This document shows positions 34,570 to 42,987 of a stretch of DNA of 64,000 nt, one piece after another. The DNA lies in NCBI RefSeq assembly GCF_003634705.1, contig NZ_RBWU01000002.1, forward strand, positions 1,302,001-1,366,000, read 5' to 3'. Position 1 is the stretch's first letter. Every line of letters starts with the position of its first letter. The position numbers and the translations under genes are program-made. The notes beneath the pieces are model-generated. The model ran no database searches. It was not told where the DNA came from and saw only the letters and a program-made list of their open reading frames with translations. This stretch comes from Actinomadura pelletieri DSM 43383 (GTDB lineage Bacteria; Actinomycetota; Actinomycetes; Streptosporangiales; Streptosporangiaceae).

Positions 34570-35560
34570 TGCGCCGCGTCACGTCGTGCAGGAGGGTGTC
34601 GGGACGCAGGTCCACCGCCGCGACCACCGAGAACAGGGCGGGCAGACCCGGGAGCGGGTAGGGGTCGTCGTCGGCGCTCGCCAGGGCCGCCTTGCCGAGC
34701 GGCTGGTGCGCGAGCGACCTGCGGGCACGGTCCCACGCCGACTGCACCTCCGCCGGGGACGGCACCCCGAAGCCGTGCCCGACCGGGGCGGCGTGCCGGA
34801 GTTTGACGAGGGCGCCGCCGGCGAAGTCGGCGGCCAGCCTGCACCGCTCGGACAGGTCGGCGCGGACGTGATCGTCCAGTCGGGTCACGACCGTGCACGG
34901 GGTTCGGCAGCGCGACGCGCAGTCGCCGAGCGCCGCCGCGACCTCGCTGTGGTGGCGGTCCAGGTAGGCGCGCCAGCCGCGCGGCGGCTCCGTGGCGACG
35001 CGGAGGGCCCGCTCGCAGGCGGAACGCTTCGGACGCGTGTGGTCGCAGGCCCGCGGTTCCCCCGGTTCGACCGGGACCCCGAACCGGCTGCCCTCACCCG
35101 AGACCGACGCGCCGATCAGGGCCGGGTCACCGGCGTGCCCGAGGACCGGTTCCCAGGCCAGCATGGGCAGGTACTCGCCCGCGATGTGGACGGCGGCGAC
35201 GAGCGCGGCCATGTCGCGCCGGTACCAGCGGACCGCGATGACCTCCAGCAGGAGGGAGTAGGCGGGGCGCAGGCTCGCGAGCGCGCCGCGCGGTCGTTCT
35301 CTCGGCGCCTGCGGCATACGGCTGGCGCGGGCCCGGTCGAGCAGGTCCCGCGGGACGTCGCCGGCCGTCTCCGGCATCCCGAAGTCCTCGGCGTCCAGGT
35401 CGAGGACGCGCTGCCCGAACGCGCACAGGGCCGCGACGGCGCCGGAACGGTCCTCGGGGACGACCGTTCCGGCGCCGCCGTCCCGCGTGACCAGCGCCTC
35501 CAGGTCCGCGAAGGCGTAGCGCCGTGCCAGCGCCGTCAGCACGTCCCTCGCCGTCTCCAC
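34550..35560 (-). CDS. Hypothetical protein, unknown function
   Basis: 336-aa protein with no domain I recognise. It starts at GTG 35560, chosen because GGGGAGGAG lies 6 nt upstream. It is alpha-helical, Arg/Ala-rich, and has two small Cys/His clusters (ACDHTRPKRSAC and DCASRCRTPC) that could bind a metal, followed by TRLDDHVRADLSERCRLAADFAGGALVKLRH. No signal peptide or membrane helix. It lies 83 nt after pepN on the same strand, with a 10-bp hairpin in between that overlaps its ribosome site. It converges on malQ with a 20-nt overlap. Confidence 0.65.
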   Translation of the reverse strand: METARDVLTALARRYAFADLEALVTRDGGAGTVVPEDRSGAVAALCAFGQRVLDLDAEDFGMPETAGDVPRDLLDRARASRMPQAPRERPRGALASLRPAYSLLLEVIAVRWYRRDMAALVAAVHIAGEYLPMLAWEPVLGHAGDPALIGASVSGEGSRFGVPVEPGEPRACDHTRPKRSACERALRVATEPPRGWRAYLDRHHSEVAAALGDCASRCRTPCTVVTRLDDHVRADLSERCRLAADFAGGALVKLRHAAPVGHGFGVPSPAEVQSAWDRARRSLAHQPLGKAALASADDDPYPLPGLPALFSVVAAVDLRPDTLLHDVTRRIISALG

Positions 35561-35570
35561 TCCGACTCCT

Positions 35571-35605
35571 CCCCGTGACCATGCAACGATCGCACGGTCA
35601 CGGGG
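35571..35605 (-). terminator. 10-bp hairpin after pepN, touching the next gene's ribosome site
   Basis: CCCCGTGACC (35571-35580) and GGTCACGGGG (35596-35605) pair perfectly over a 15-nt loop, 39 nt after the pepN stop on the minus strand. The arm that comes second on the transcript supplies the G-run of GGGGAGGAG, the ribosome site of the downstream gene. It may act as terminator, translational mask or both. Confidence 0.6.
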
Positions 35606-35643
35606 TTCGTGCACAGAGACGACGGAGACAGGGAGATACGGAC

Positions 35644-38181
35644 TCAGCCGGACGCGGCGTCCTTCGCGCGGGCGCGCAGCGCGCGGGCGACGCCGTCCCG
35701 CCCCTCCGACAGCAGCCGCGCCAGCGCGGGCGGGGGCCGCTCGTCGGCCAGGTACGCCTCGGTGCGGTCGATCGTCGACTGCTCGATCACCAGGAAGGGG
35801 TAGGCGACCTCGGCGAACGTCTGGGACATGTCGCTGGTCCACTCCTTCCAGATCCGGCCGACCTCGGCGAAGTAGCGGTCGACGTACGGCACCAGCAGTT
35901 CGGCGTGGTCGGGTTCCACGAAGCCGCCGAGCGTCGCCCGGTACACGGCGTTCGGCAGGTCGCCGGACACGATCCGCTCCCACGCCGCGGCCTTCGCCTC
36001 GGCGGACGGGATCGCGGCCTTGCAGGCGGCGGCATGCCGTTCCCCGGCGGCGGTGCGGTCGCGCTCGTGCTCGGCGTCGATCTCCGCCTCGCCCGCCCGT
36101 CCGGTGACGACGAGGCGGCGCAGCAGCGACCAGCGCAGGTCGGTGTCGACGGTGAGGCCGACGAGCGTCTGTGAGCCGTCCAGCAGCCCCTGGACGAACG
36201 CCAGGTGCTCGTCGGACACGGCGGACGCGGTGAACGCCTGCGTGTAGGCGAGCTGGAGGTCCGAGCCGGGCTCGGCCTCGCGGGCCAGGTCGGCCAGGGT
36301 GCCGGCGAGCAGCGCCAGCCCCTCCTCGCGCCAGGCCGGGTCGGCGTACTGCTGGACGGCGGTGCGCGCCTGCCGCAGCAGCGTCTGCGTCACCGAGATG
36401 TCGGTGACGCCGCGGACGCCCTTGGCGACGAGCCGGACGTAGTCGCGGGTCGCCATCTCGGCGTCGCGGGTCATGTCCCACGCCGCCGACCAGCACAGGG
36501 CGCGCGGCAGGCTGTCGCGGACGTCGCCGATGTGCTCGATCAGCGTCCGCAGCGAGTGCTCCTCCAGCCGGATCTTGGCGTAGGTGAGGTCGTCGTCGTT
36601 GACCAGCACCAGGTCGGGCCGCTTGCGGCCGACGAGCTGCGGCACCTCGGTCCGGGCGCCGACCACGTCCAGCTCGACCCGCTCCCGCCGGACGATGCCG
36701 TCGGGCGTCCGGTCATAGAGACCGATGGCGAGCCGGTGCGAACGGAGTGTCGGGTAGTCGGCCTTGGCCTCCTGCAGGACGGCGAACGACGTGAAGTTCC
36801 CGTCGCCGTCCACCTCGTACTCGGGCCGCATGGTGTTGACACCGGCGGTCTCCAGCCACTCCCGCGACCACGAGGCCAGGTCACGTCCCGACGTCTCCTC
36901 CAGCGCGCCGAGCAGGTCCGTCAGGACCGTGTTGCCCCAGGCGTGCCGGTCGAAGTAGCGCCGCACCCCCTCCAGGAAGTTGTCAAGCCCGACATAGGCG
37001 ACGAGCTGCTTCAGGACGGACGCGCCCTTGGCGTAGGTGATCCCGTCGAAGTTCACCTCCACCGCCCGGATGTCGGGAATGTCGGCGGCGATCGGGTGGG
37101 TGGACGGAAGCTGGTCCTGCCGGTACGCCCACGCCTTCTCCAGGTTCGCGAACGTCGTCCACGAACCCGTCCACTTCGTGGCCTCGGCCTGGCACAGCAC
37201 GCTCATGTACGTGGCGAACGACTCGTTCAGCCACAGGTCGTCCCACCAGCGCATGGTGACGAGGTCGCCGAACCACATGTGGGCCATCTCGTGCAGGATC
37301 GTCTCGGCGCGCCGCTCGTAGGCCGCGTCGGTGACCCGCGACCGGAAGACGTAGTCCTCCAGGAACGTGACCGCGCCCGCGTTCTCCATCGCGCCCGCGT
37401 TGAACTCGGGCACGAACAGCTGGTCGTACTTGGCGAAGGGGTACGGACGGCCGAAGACCTTCTCGAAGTAGGCGAACCCCTGGCGCGTCACGTCCACGAT
37501 CGCGGGCGCGTCCAAGTGCTCGGCCAGCGACGCCCGGCAATACACCCCGAGGGGGATGACGGTGCCGTCGTCGCGGCGGTACTCGTCCCGGACGACGTGG
37601 TACGGCCCCGCGATGAGCGCCGTGATGTACGTGGAGATCTCCGGGGTCGGCAGGAAATGCCACGTCCCGCCCTCGGCCGACTCGGCGGCCTCGTTCGTGA
37701 CGACCTCCCAGTTCTCCGGCGCCCTGACGGTCAGCTCGAAGGTCGCCTTGAGGTCGGGCTGGTCGAAGCAGGCGTACATGCGGTGCGCGTCGGCCGTCTC
37801 GAACTGGGTGTAGAGGTACACGCCGTCGTCGACCGGGTCCACGAACCGGTGCAGGCCCTCACCCGAACGCGAGTAGGCGCAGTCGGCCTCGATCCGGAGT
37901 TCGTTCTGCGCGGCCAGGTCCGGCAGCGGCATCCGTCCCGCCTCCGCGTCGTAGGACGCCGCGTCCAGTGCCTTCCCGTTCAGCGTGACGGCGCGTACGT
38001 CGGCACCGTGCAGGTCGATGAACGTGGACGCGCCGGGCTCGGCGCACCCGAAACGCACCACCGTGGTGGAACCGAAGCGCGTTTCCTCACCCGTCGTCAG
38101 ATCAAGCTCGACCATGTACGACTCGACGGTGAGGAGCCGGGCCCGTTCCCGCGCTTCGTCGCGCGTGAGGTTGCCTGCCAC
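35644..38181 (-). CDS. pepN: Aminopeptidase N, PepN (M1 family)
   Basis: 845-aa zinc metallo-aminopeptidase releasing N-terminal residues from peptides. The substrate-anchoring GAMEN motif is at 263-267, the zinc motif HEMAH at 297-301 and the third ligand Glu at about 320 in NESFATY. The N-terminal beta domain and long C-terminal helical ERAP1-like domain are in place, and the length matches actinobacterial PepN. The start is GTG 38181 with AAGGAG upstream; the longer open frame to 38346 is not protein-like. It is divergent from the DsbA-like gene. Confidence 0.95.
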   Translation of the reverse strand: MAGNLTRDEARERARLLTVESYMVELDLTTGEETRFGSTTVVRFGCAEPGASTFIDLHGADVRAVTLNGKALDAASYDAEAGRMPLPDLAAQNELRIEADCAYSRSGEGLHRFVDPVDDGVYLYTQFETADAHRMYACFDQPDLKATFELTVRAPENWEVVTNEAAESAEGGTWHFLPTPEISTYITALIAGPYHVVRDEYRRDDGTVIPLGVYCRASLAEHLDAPAIVDVTRQGFAYFEKVFGRPYPFAKYDQLFVPEFNAGAMENAGAVTFLEDYVFRSRVTDAAYERRAETILHEMAHMWFGDLVTMRWWDDLWLNESFATYMSVLCQAEATKWTGSWTTFANLEKAWAYRQDQLPSTHPIAADIPDIRAVEVNFDGITYAKGASVLKQLVAYVGLDNFLEGVRRYFDRHAWGNTVLTDLLGALEETSGRDLASWSREWLETAGVNTMRPEYEVDGDGNFTSFAVLQEAKADYPTLRSHRLAIGLYDRTPDGIVRRERVELDVVGARTEVPQLVGRKRPDLVLVNDDDLTYAKIRLEEHSLRTLIEHIGDVRDSLPRALCWSAAWDMTRDAEMATRDYVRLVAKGVRGVTDISVTQTLLRQARTAVQQYADPAWREEGLALLAGTLADLAREAEPGSDLQLAYTQAFTASAVSDEHLAFVQGLLDGSQTLVGLTVDTDLRWSLLRRLVVTGRAGEAEIDAEHERDRTAAGERHAAACKAAIPSAEAKAAAWERIVSGDLPNAVYRATLGGFVEPDHAELLVPYVDRYFAEVGRIWKEWTSDMSQTFAEVAYPFLVIEQSTIDRTEAYLADERPPPALARLLSEGRDGVARALRARAKDAASG

Positions 38182-38348
38182 ATGAACTCCTTGGTCGGTT
38201 AATCGTCTGCCGCCCCCATGTCTACCAACCGGAGGCCTGTACGGCCCGTCCGCCACGACCTCCGGAACCCTTCCCGCCGCCGGGGAATCAAGCCGGGCGG
38301 ACCCGGGTTGTCGGGTGCGATACCCCGTCACGTGTCTAGGAGGCAACG

Positions 38349-38963
38349 TTGGCCGACAACGCTCTCACACCGGTGGACTTCTGGTTCGACCCTTTGTGCC
38401 CCTGGGCGTGGATCACTTCCCGCTGGATTCTGGAGGTTGAGGAACAGCGCCCGATCCAGGTGCGCTGGCATGTGATGAGCCTCAGCGTGCTCAACGAGGA
38501 CAAGGACATCCCAGAGCAGTACAGGCAGGGACTCAAGGACGCCTGGGGCCCGGTTCGGGTGTGCATCGCCGCCGAGCAGAAGTACGGCCCCGAGGTCCTC
38601 GGCCGCCTCTACACCGAGATGGGCACGCGCCGCCACCATGAGCGGCAGGCCTTCGACCGCGCCTTCTTCGAGGCGTCGCTGACCGCGGCCGGCCTCGACC
38701 CGGCGCTCGCGGACGCCGCCGAGACCACCGACTTCGACGAGGCGCTGCGCGCGTCCCACAAGGACGGCATCGACCGTGTCGGCCAGGAGGTCGGCACCCC
38801 GGTGATCGAGGTCGAGGGCAGTGCCTTCTTCGGCCCGGTCGTGACCCCCATCCCGCGTGGTGAGGCCGCCGTGAAGCTGTGGGACGGTGTGGTCGCGGTC
38901 GCGAGCACACCCGGGTTCTTCGAGCTCAAGCGCACCCGTACGGAGGAGCCCGGCTTCGACTGA
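38349..38963 (+). CDS. Mycothiol-dependent nitroreductase Rv2466c-like DsbA-family protein
   Basis: 204-aa thioredoxin-fold protein with an inserted helical domain. The N-terminus VDFWFDPLCPWAWITSRWI is diagnostic of the Rv2466c group; the active site here is CPWA with a single Cys, so it would rely on mycothiol instead of an internal disulphide. The cis-proline segment GTPVIEVEGSAFFGPV is present. Known members reduce nitro-compounds or mixed disulphides with mycothiol. The start is TTG 38349, fixed by AGGAGG at 38338-38343. Mycothiol use itself supports an actinobacterial host. Confidence 0.85.
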   Translation: MADNALTPVDFWFDPLCPWAWITSRWILEVEEQRPIQVRWHVMSLSVLNEDKDIPEQYRQGLKDAWGPVRVCIAAEQKYGPEVLGRLYTEMGTRRHHERQAFDRAFFEASLTAAGLDPALADAAETTDFDEALRASHKDGIDRVGQEVGTPVIEVEGSAFFGPVVTPIPRGEAAVKLWDGVVAVASTPGFFELKRTRTEEPGFD

Positions 38964-39078
38964 GCGGGGACGCGTCAGCGACGCGGCGACCGATCGGCGA
39001 GATCACCCCGGACGCGGTACGAGGGCCGGTACGAGGGGGCCAGTGCGACCTTGCTCACAAGTTAGTTCTAAGTTGCTA

Positions 39079-39095
39079 TTGCGAGAATATTGCAA
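39079..39095. promoter_or_regulatory. Nur-box-like operator TTGCGA-N5-TTGCAA
   Basis: TTGCGA-GAATA-TTGCAA matches the published Streptomyces Nur (nickel uptake regulator) box form tTGCaa-N5-ttGCAA. It lies 84-100 nt before the transporter start, in an AT-rich patch of an otherwise GC-rich region. The enclosing 19-mer 39078-39096 also forms an imperfect 9-1-9 palindrome typical of Fur-family sites. It supports nickel as the substrate of the transporter. No nur gene is in the window. Confidence 0.6.
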
Positions 39096-39178
39096 TTGCA
39101 CTACCCATGCCGACAAACTGGTCGTGCCAGCTACACACAGGTTCCCGCTGGCTGCACAGAGGTAGGGGTGATCCAGTC

Positions 39179-39907
39179 GTGCACGTACCGGACGGTTTCA
39201 TCAATGCGCCGGTGTCCGTGGCGGCGGGGGTGGTCGCGGTGGCCGGAGTCGGGGTCGCGCTGCGCGGTGCCCGGCGCGAACTGGACGACCGGACCGCGCC
39301 GCTCGCGGGGCTCACGGCCGCGTTCGTGTTCGCCGCGCAGATGCTGAACTTCCCGGTGGCGTCCGGGACGAGCGGGCACCTGCTCGGGGGCACGTTGGCG
39401 GCGATCCTCGTCGGGCCCTACACGGGTGTCCTGTGCGTGTCGGTCGTCCTGCTCGTCCAGGCGCTGCTGTTCGCCGACGGCGGCCTCACCGCCCTCGGTG
39501 TCAACATCACCGTCATGGCGCTGGTGACGGTGCTGGTCGGGTACGGCCTGTTCCAGCTGGTGCTGCGCGTGCTGCCGAAGAACCGGTCGTCGGTCGGCGC
39601 GGCGGCGTTCGTCGCGGCCGTCGTCTCGGTGCCCGCCTCCGCCCTGGCGTTCACCGGGCTGTACGCCGTCGGCGGGACGACGGACGTGTCGATCGCGAAG
39701 GTCGCCGCGGCGATGGTCGGCGTCCATGTGCTGATCGGCATCGGGGAGGCGCTGATCACCGCGGTGACCGTGTCCAGCGTGCTCGCCGTCCGGCCCGACC
39801 TGGTGCACGGCGCGCGCGGGCTGATCGAGCCGCCGCGGCTGCGCACCGTCGAGGCGACCGAGCCGAAGGCGGGTCCCGGTGGGCCCGCGGAGCCGTCCAG
39901 GGCCTGA
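39179..39907 (+). CDS. nikM: Energy-coupling factor nickel/cobalt transporter, substrate-binding membrane subunit NikM/CbiM
   Basis: 242-aa membrane protein with about six helices. The N-terminus MHVPDGFINAPVS is the metal-binding signature of CbiM/NikM; the Met-His pair after processing coordinates Ni(II) or Co(II). This fixes the start at GTG 39179, not at the longer frame from 38879, which overlaps the previous gene. The hydrophilic C-terminal tail (LIEPPRLRTVEATEPK) follows the last helix. First gene of a nikM-N-Q-O operon. The Nur-box-like site upstream favours nickel over cobalt, but the family handles both. Confidence 0.88.
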   Translation: MHVPDGFINAPVSVAAGVVAVAGVGVALRGARRELDDRTAPLAGLTAAFVFAAQMLNFPVASGTSGHLLGGTLAAILVGPYTGVLCVSVVLLVQALLFADGGLTALGVNITVMALVTVLVGYGLFQLVLRVLPKNRSSVGAAAFVAAVVSVPASALAFTGLYAVGGTTDVSIAKVAAAMVGVHVLIGIGEALITAVTVSSVLAVRPDLVHGARGLIEPPRLRTVEATEPKAGPGGPAEPSRA

Positions 39908-39920
39908 GAAGGAGCACGAC

Positions 39921-40271
39921 ATGACCACCAAGCGGTTCTTCATCGGGTTCCTGCTCGTCTCACTCGTCCTGGCGGGGATCGTCAGTTACTACGCCAGCGC
40001 CGATCCCGACGGTCTGGAGAAGGTCGCCGAGGACAAGGGCATCAACGCCGAGGAGAAGGACCACGGCCTGAAGGACTCCCCGCTCGGCGACTACGGCGTC
40101 AAGGGCGTCGACAACGCGCGGCTGTCCGGTGGGCTGTCCGGCGTCATCGGTGTCGGCGTCGTCCTGCTCGCCGGCGGTGGGCTGTTCTGGTTCGTCCGGC
40201 GGCGCGGTTCCTCCGACGCGGCGCCGCGGCGGGAGGAGAACGTGGCCTCCGGGACGTCCGGGACGGGCTGA
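39921..40271 (+). CDS. nikN: PDGLE-domain transporter component NikN/CbiN-like
   Basis: 116-aa protein with two membrane helices (about 5-25 and 72-92) and an extracytoplasmic loop starting SADPDGLEKVAEDKGI, the PDGLE motif that defines the small accessory subunit of NikM-type transporters. The start is ATG 39921 with GAAGGAG upstream. Its stop overlaps the ATG of the next gene (TGATG). NikN helps load metal onto NikM. Confidence 0.87.
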   Translation: MTTKRFFIGFLLVSLVLAGIVSYYASADPDGLEKVAEDKGINAEEKDHGLKDSPLGDYGVKGVDNARLSGGLSGVIGVGVVLLAGGGLFWFVRRRGSSDAAPRREENVASGTSGTG

Positions 40272-41047
40272 TGGGCGCGGGCCATGCCGCCGGGGCGGCG
40301 AGCCGGCTGTACGTTCCGGGCGCCTCGCCCGTGCACCGTCTCCCTCCCCAGTGCAAGCTCGTCGCCGTCCTCGCGTTCGTGCTGCTGGTCGTCGCGACGC
40401 CACGGGAACGGTTCTGGGCGTTCGGGCTGTACGCGTTGCTCCTGGCGGCCGTGGCGGCGACCGCGCGGATCCCGTTCGGCACGGTCGCGCGGCGGGTCGT
40501 CATCGAGGTCCCGTTCGTGGCGTTCGCGGTCCTCATGCCGTTCGTCGCGAGCGGCGAGAAGGTCGGCGTCCTGGGGCTCGAGCTGAGCGAGAACGGTCTG
40601 TGGGGCGCGTGGAACATCCTCGCCAAGGGAACGCTCGGCGTCGTCACCTCGATCCTGCTGGCCGCCACCACCGAGCCCCGGCTGCTGCTGCTCGGCATCG
40701 ACCGGCTGCGGATGCCGCCGCTCCTCACGCAGATCGCCACGTTCATGCTCAGATACGGTGACGTCGTCGCGGCGGAACTCGGCCGGATGAAGGTGGCGCG
40801 GGCGTCCCGCGGCTTCGAGGGCCGCGACCTGCGCGCCACCCGCGTCCTCGCCAAATCGATCGGAGCGCTGTTCCTGCGCTCGTACGAACGGGGTGAGCGG
40901 GTGCACCTGGCGATGCTGAGCCGCGGCTACGACGGGCGCATGCCCGTCGTGCACGATGTCAGCGCGACGGCCGCGCAGTGGACGGCCGCCGCGGCCCTTC
41001 CGCTGGCCGCGGCGTGCGTGACGCTGGCCGCCTGGACGATGCCATGA
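40271..41047 (+). CDS. nikQ: Energy-coupling factor transporter transmembrane subunit NikQ/CbiQ
   Basis: 258-aa T-component of the ECF-type Ni/Co transporter. It has several membrane helices between about 35 and 145 plus one at the C-terminus. The cytosolic coupling region carries the two Ala-Arg-Gly-type helices of CbiQ (KVARASRGFEG and LAMLSRGYDGRMP) that dock on the ATPase. ATG 40271 shares bases with the nikN stop, and its own stop overlaps the ATPase ATG by 4 nt, so the three proteins are translated in a coupled fashion. Confidence 0.92.
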   Translation: MGAGHAAGAASRLYVPGASPVHRLPPQCKLVAVLAFVLLVVATPRERFWAFGLYALLLAAVAATARIPFGTVARRVVIEVPFVAFAVLMPFVASGEKVGVLGLELSENGLWGAWNILAKGTLGVVTSILLAATTEPRLLLLGIDRLRMPPLLTQIATFMLRYGDVVAAELGRMKVARASRGFEGRDLRATRVLAKSIGALFLRSYERGERVHLAMLSRGYDGRMPVVHDVSATAAQWTAAAALPLAAACVTLAAWTMP

Positions 41048-41823
41048 CCGCGGACCTCGGGCAGGCCCCCGCCGTGCCGTCCCTCGACGTCCGGGGCCTG
41101 GCCTACGCCTACCCGGACGGAACCCAGGCCCTCTACGGCGTCGACCTCACGATCGACCGGGGTGAGCGGGTCGCGCTGCTCGGGCCGAACGGCGCCGGAA
41201 AGACCACGCTCGTCCTGCACCTGAACGGCATCCTGCACGGCGGCCTCGGCGAGGTCAGGGTCGGCGGCCTCGCCGTCGACCCGAAGGACAGGCGGACGCT
41301 GCGCGAGATCCGCCGACGCGTCGGCATCGTCTTCCAGGACCCCGACGACCAGCTCTTCATGCCGACCGTCCGGGAGGACGTCGCGTTCGGGCCCGCCAAC
41401 CTCGGGATCCGCGGCGCCGAACTCGACCTCCGGGTCCGAGACGCGTTGAACCGGGTCGGCATGCTGGGCGTGGCCGACCGTCCGCCGCAGCACCTCAGCT
41501 TCGGGCAGCGCCGTCGTGTCGCGGTCGCCACCGTCCTGGCGATGGAGCCCGAGATCCTGGTGCTGGACGAGCCGTCCTCCAACCTCGATCCGGCGAGCCG
41601 CCGCGAGCTGGCCGAGATCCTGTTGAGCCTGGACGTGACGGTTTTGATGGTCACGCACGATCTCCCGTACGCGGCGGAGCTGTGCCCACGGTCGGTGATC
41701 CTCTCGGGCGGGGTCATCGCCGCGGACGCGCCGACCCGCGACGTCCTGATGGACGGCGAGCTGCTCACGTCCCACCGCCTGGAACTGCCCTTCGGGTTCG
41801 ATCCGGCCGCCACGGCCCGCTGA
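41044..41823 (+). CDS. nikO: Energy-coupling factor transporter ATPase NikO/CbiO
   Basis: 259-aa ABC ATPase energising the NikMNQ complex. Walker A is GPNGAGKTT, the Q-loop is VFQDPDDQLF (the double-Asp form characteristic of CbiO/ECF ATPases), the signature is LSFGQRRRVA, Walker B is ILVLDEPSS and the H-loop is VTHDLPYA. ATG 41044 lies in the ATGA overlap with nikQ; a longer frame is not needed. An 8-bp hairpin immediately after the stop (41824-41855) probably ends the operon. Confidence 0.93.
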   Translation: MTADLGQAPAVPSLDVRGLAYAYPDGTQALYGVDLTIDRGERVALLGPNGAGKTTLVLHLNGILHGGLGEVRVGGLAVDPKDRRTLREIRRRVGIVFQDPDDQLFMPTVREDVAFGPANLGIRGAELDLRVRDALNRVGMLGVADRPPQHLSFGQRRRVAVATVLAMEPEILVLDEPSSNLDPASRRELAEILLSLDVTVLMVTHDLPYAAELCPRSVILSGGVIAADAPTRDVLMDGELLTSHRLELPFGFDPAATAR

Positions 41824-41855
41824 GGCGCCCGGTCCTGTCAACAGCGGCGGGCGCC
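41824..41855 (+). terminator. Hairpin directly after nikO
   Basis: GGCGCCCG (41824-41831) pairs with CGGGCGCC (41848-41855) around a 16-nt loop, beginning at the base after the stop codon. It separates the transporter operon from the CooC-like gene. Confidence 0.55.
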
Positions 41856-41961
41856 GGTGGTGGATGTTCACGGCGAATGCGCACCCGCGGTGAATTTTCG
41901 GTTCGGGGTTTCGGGTTGCACGGGGTGTCGTCGCCTTGCCACACTCAGGAAGACCACCAGT

Positions 41962-41980
41962 AATGGTAACGGTTTTCATT
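41962..41980. promoter_or_regulatory. Fur-family (Zur-type) palindrome AATGGTAAC-G-GTTTTCATT
   Basis: A 9-1-9 imperfect palindrome, seven of nine positions paired, lying 16 nt before the CooC-like start codon. The AATGxxAAC-N-GTTxxCATT form resembles actinobacterial Zur boxes and differs from the Nur-box-like site at 39079. At this position a bound repressor would block RNA polymerase or initiation. Confidence 0.55.
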
Positions 41981-41996
41981 CCGAAATGAGGCAAAC

Positions 41997-42944
41997 GTGA
42001 AGGTTGCGTTCGTTGGCAAGGGCGGCAGCGGCAAGACCACCCTCTCGGCGCTCTTTGCCCGCCATCTGGCCGGGCGAGGGCTGCCCGTGGTGGCCATCGA
42101 CGCCGACATCAACCAGCACCTCGGCGTCGCGCTCGGCCTGGACGAGGCGCGCGCCGCCAAGGTGCCGGCGCTGGGCGACCGGCTCACCGAGATCAAGGAG
42201 TACCTGCGCGGGGACAACCCCCGGATCTCCTCGGCGGCGGCGATGGTGAAGACGACCCCGCCCGGATCCGGCTCGCGGCTGCTGCGGTTCCGCGGGGACG
42301 ATCCCTTCCACGAGACGGGCCACGACGTCGACGGGATCACGCTCATGGCCACCGGCCCGTTCAACGACGACGACCTCGGCGTGGCGTGCTACCACTCCAA
42401 GACCGGTGCGGTCGAGCTGTACCTCAACCACCTCATGGACGCGCCCGGCGAGTACGTCGTGGTCGACATGACCGCCGGGGCCGACACGTTCGCGTCCGGG
42501 TTGTTCACCCGCTTCGACGTGATGTTCCTGGTCGCCGAACCCACCCGCAAGGGCGTCAGCGTCTACCGGCAGTACACCGAGTACGCCCGCAACTACGACG
42601 TGGCCATCCGTGTCGTCGGCAACAAGGTGCAGATCGACGAGGACGTCGCCTACCTGCGCGAACACGTCGGCGACGACCTGCTGACCTGGGTCGGCCAGTC
42701 CGCCGCCGTCCGCGCCTTCGAACAGGGCCGCCACGGCATTCCGCTGGAGGACGGCAACGCCGCCGCCCTCGACCGAATGCGCGCCGAAGTGGACACCCAC
42801 GTCCAGGACTGGGACAAATTCCAACGGCAGGCCGTGGAGTTCCACGTCAAGAACGCGCGGAGTTGGGCGAACAAGGCGACGGGTGAACGCCTGGAGGAGC
42901 AGGTGGACCCGGAATTCCGTTTCCCGGCCGCCTACGCCGGGTGA
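41997..42944 (+). CDS. CooC-like P-loop ATPase (metal-centre maturation type)
   Basis: 315-aa MinD/ParA-superfamily ATPase. The deviant Walker A is GKGGSGKTT (residues 7-15), switch I is IDADINQHLG and switch II is YVVVDMTAGADTFASG. It resembles CooC/carbon-monoxide-dehydrogenase maturation ATPases that insert nickel. The CxC metal site of CooC is not intact: the only cysteine is in GVACYHSK, leaving a Cys-x-His. The start is GTG 41997. Its place next to a nickel-type transporter and behind a metal-regulator-like palindrome points to metal handling; the client enzyme is unknown and no CODH, hydrogenase or urease gene is in the window. Confidence 0.8.
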   Translation: MKVAFVGKGGSGKTTLSALFARHLAGRGLPVVAIDADINQHLGVALGLDEARAAKVPALGDRLTEIKEYLRGDNPRISSAAAMVKTTPPGSGSRLLRFRGDDPFHETGHDVDGITLMATGPFNDDDLGVACYHSKTGAVELYLNHLMDAPGEYVVVDMTAGADTFASGLFTRFDVMFLVAEPTRKGVSVYRQYTEYARNYDVAIRVVGNKVQIDEDVAYLREHVGDDLLTWVGQSAAVRAFEQGRHGIPLEDGNAAALDRMRAEVDTHVQDWDKFQRQAVEFHVKNARSWANKATGERLEEQVDPEFRFPAAYAG

Positions 42945-42987
42945 ACGACGTCTATCGGCGGACGGAGATCAGCACTACCCTTCCCGC

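Noticed and set aside
35561..36496. Minus-strand frame extending the unknown 336-aa protein upstream
   Set aside because: It overlaps pepN out of frame and reads as Arg/Gly-rich shadow; GTG 35560 has a strong ribosome site.
38964..39178. Possible cobalamin riboswitch before the MNQO transporter
   Set aside because: No B12-box-like GCCACTG with flanking conserved elements was seen; the AT-rich patch is better explained by the Nur-box-like site.
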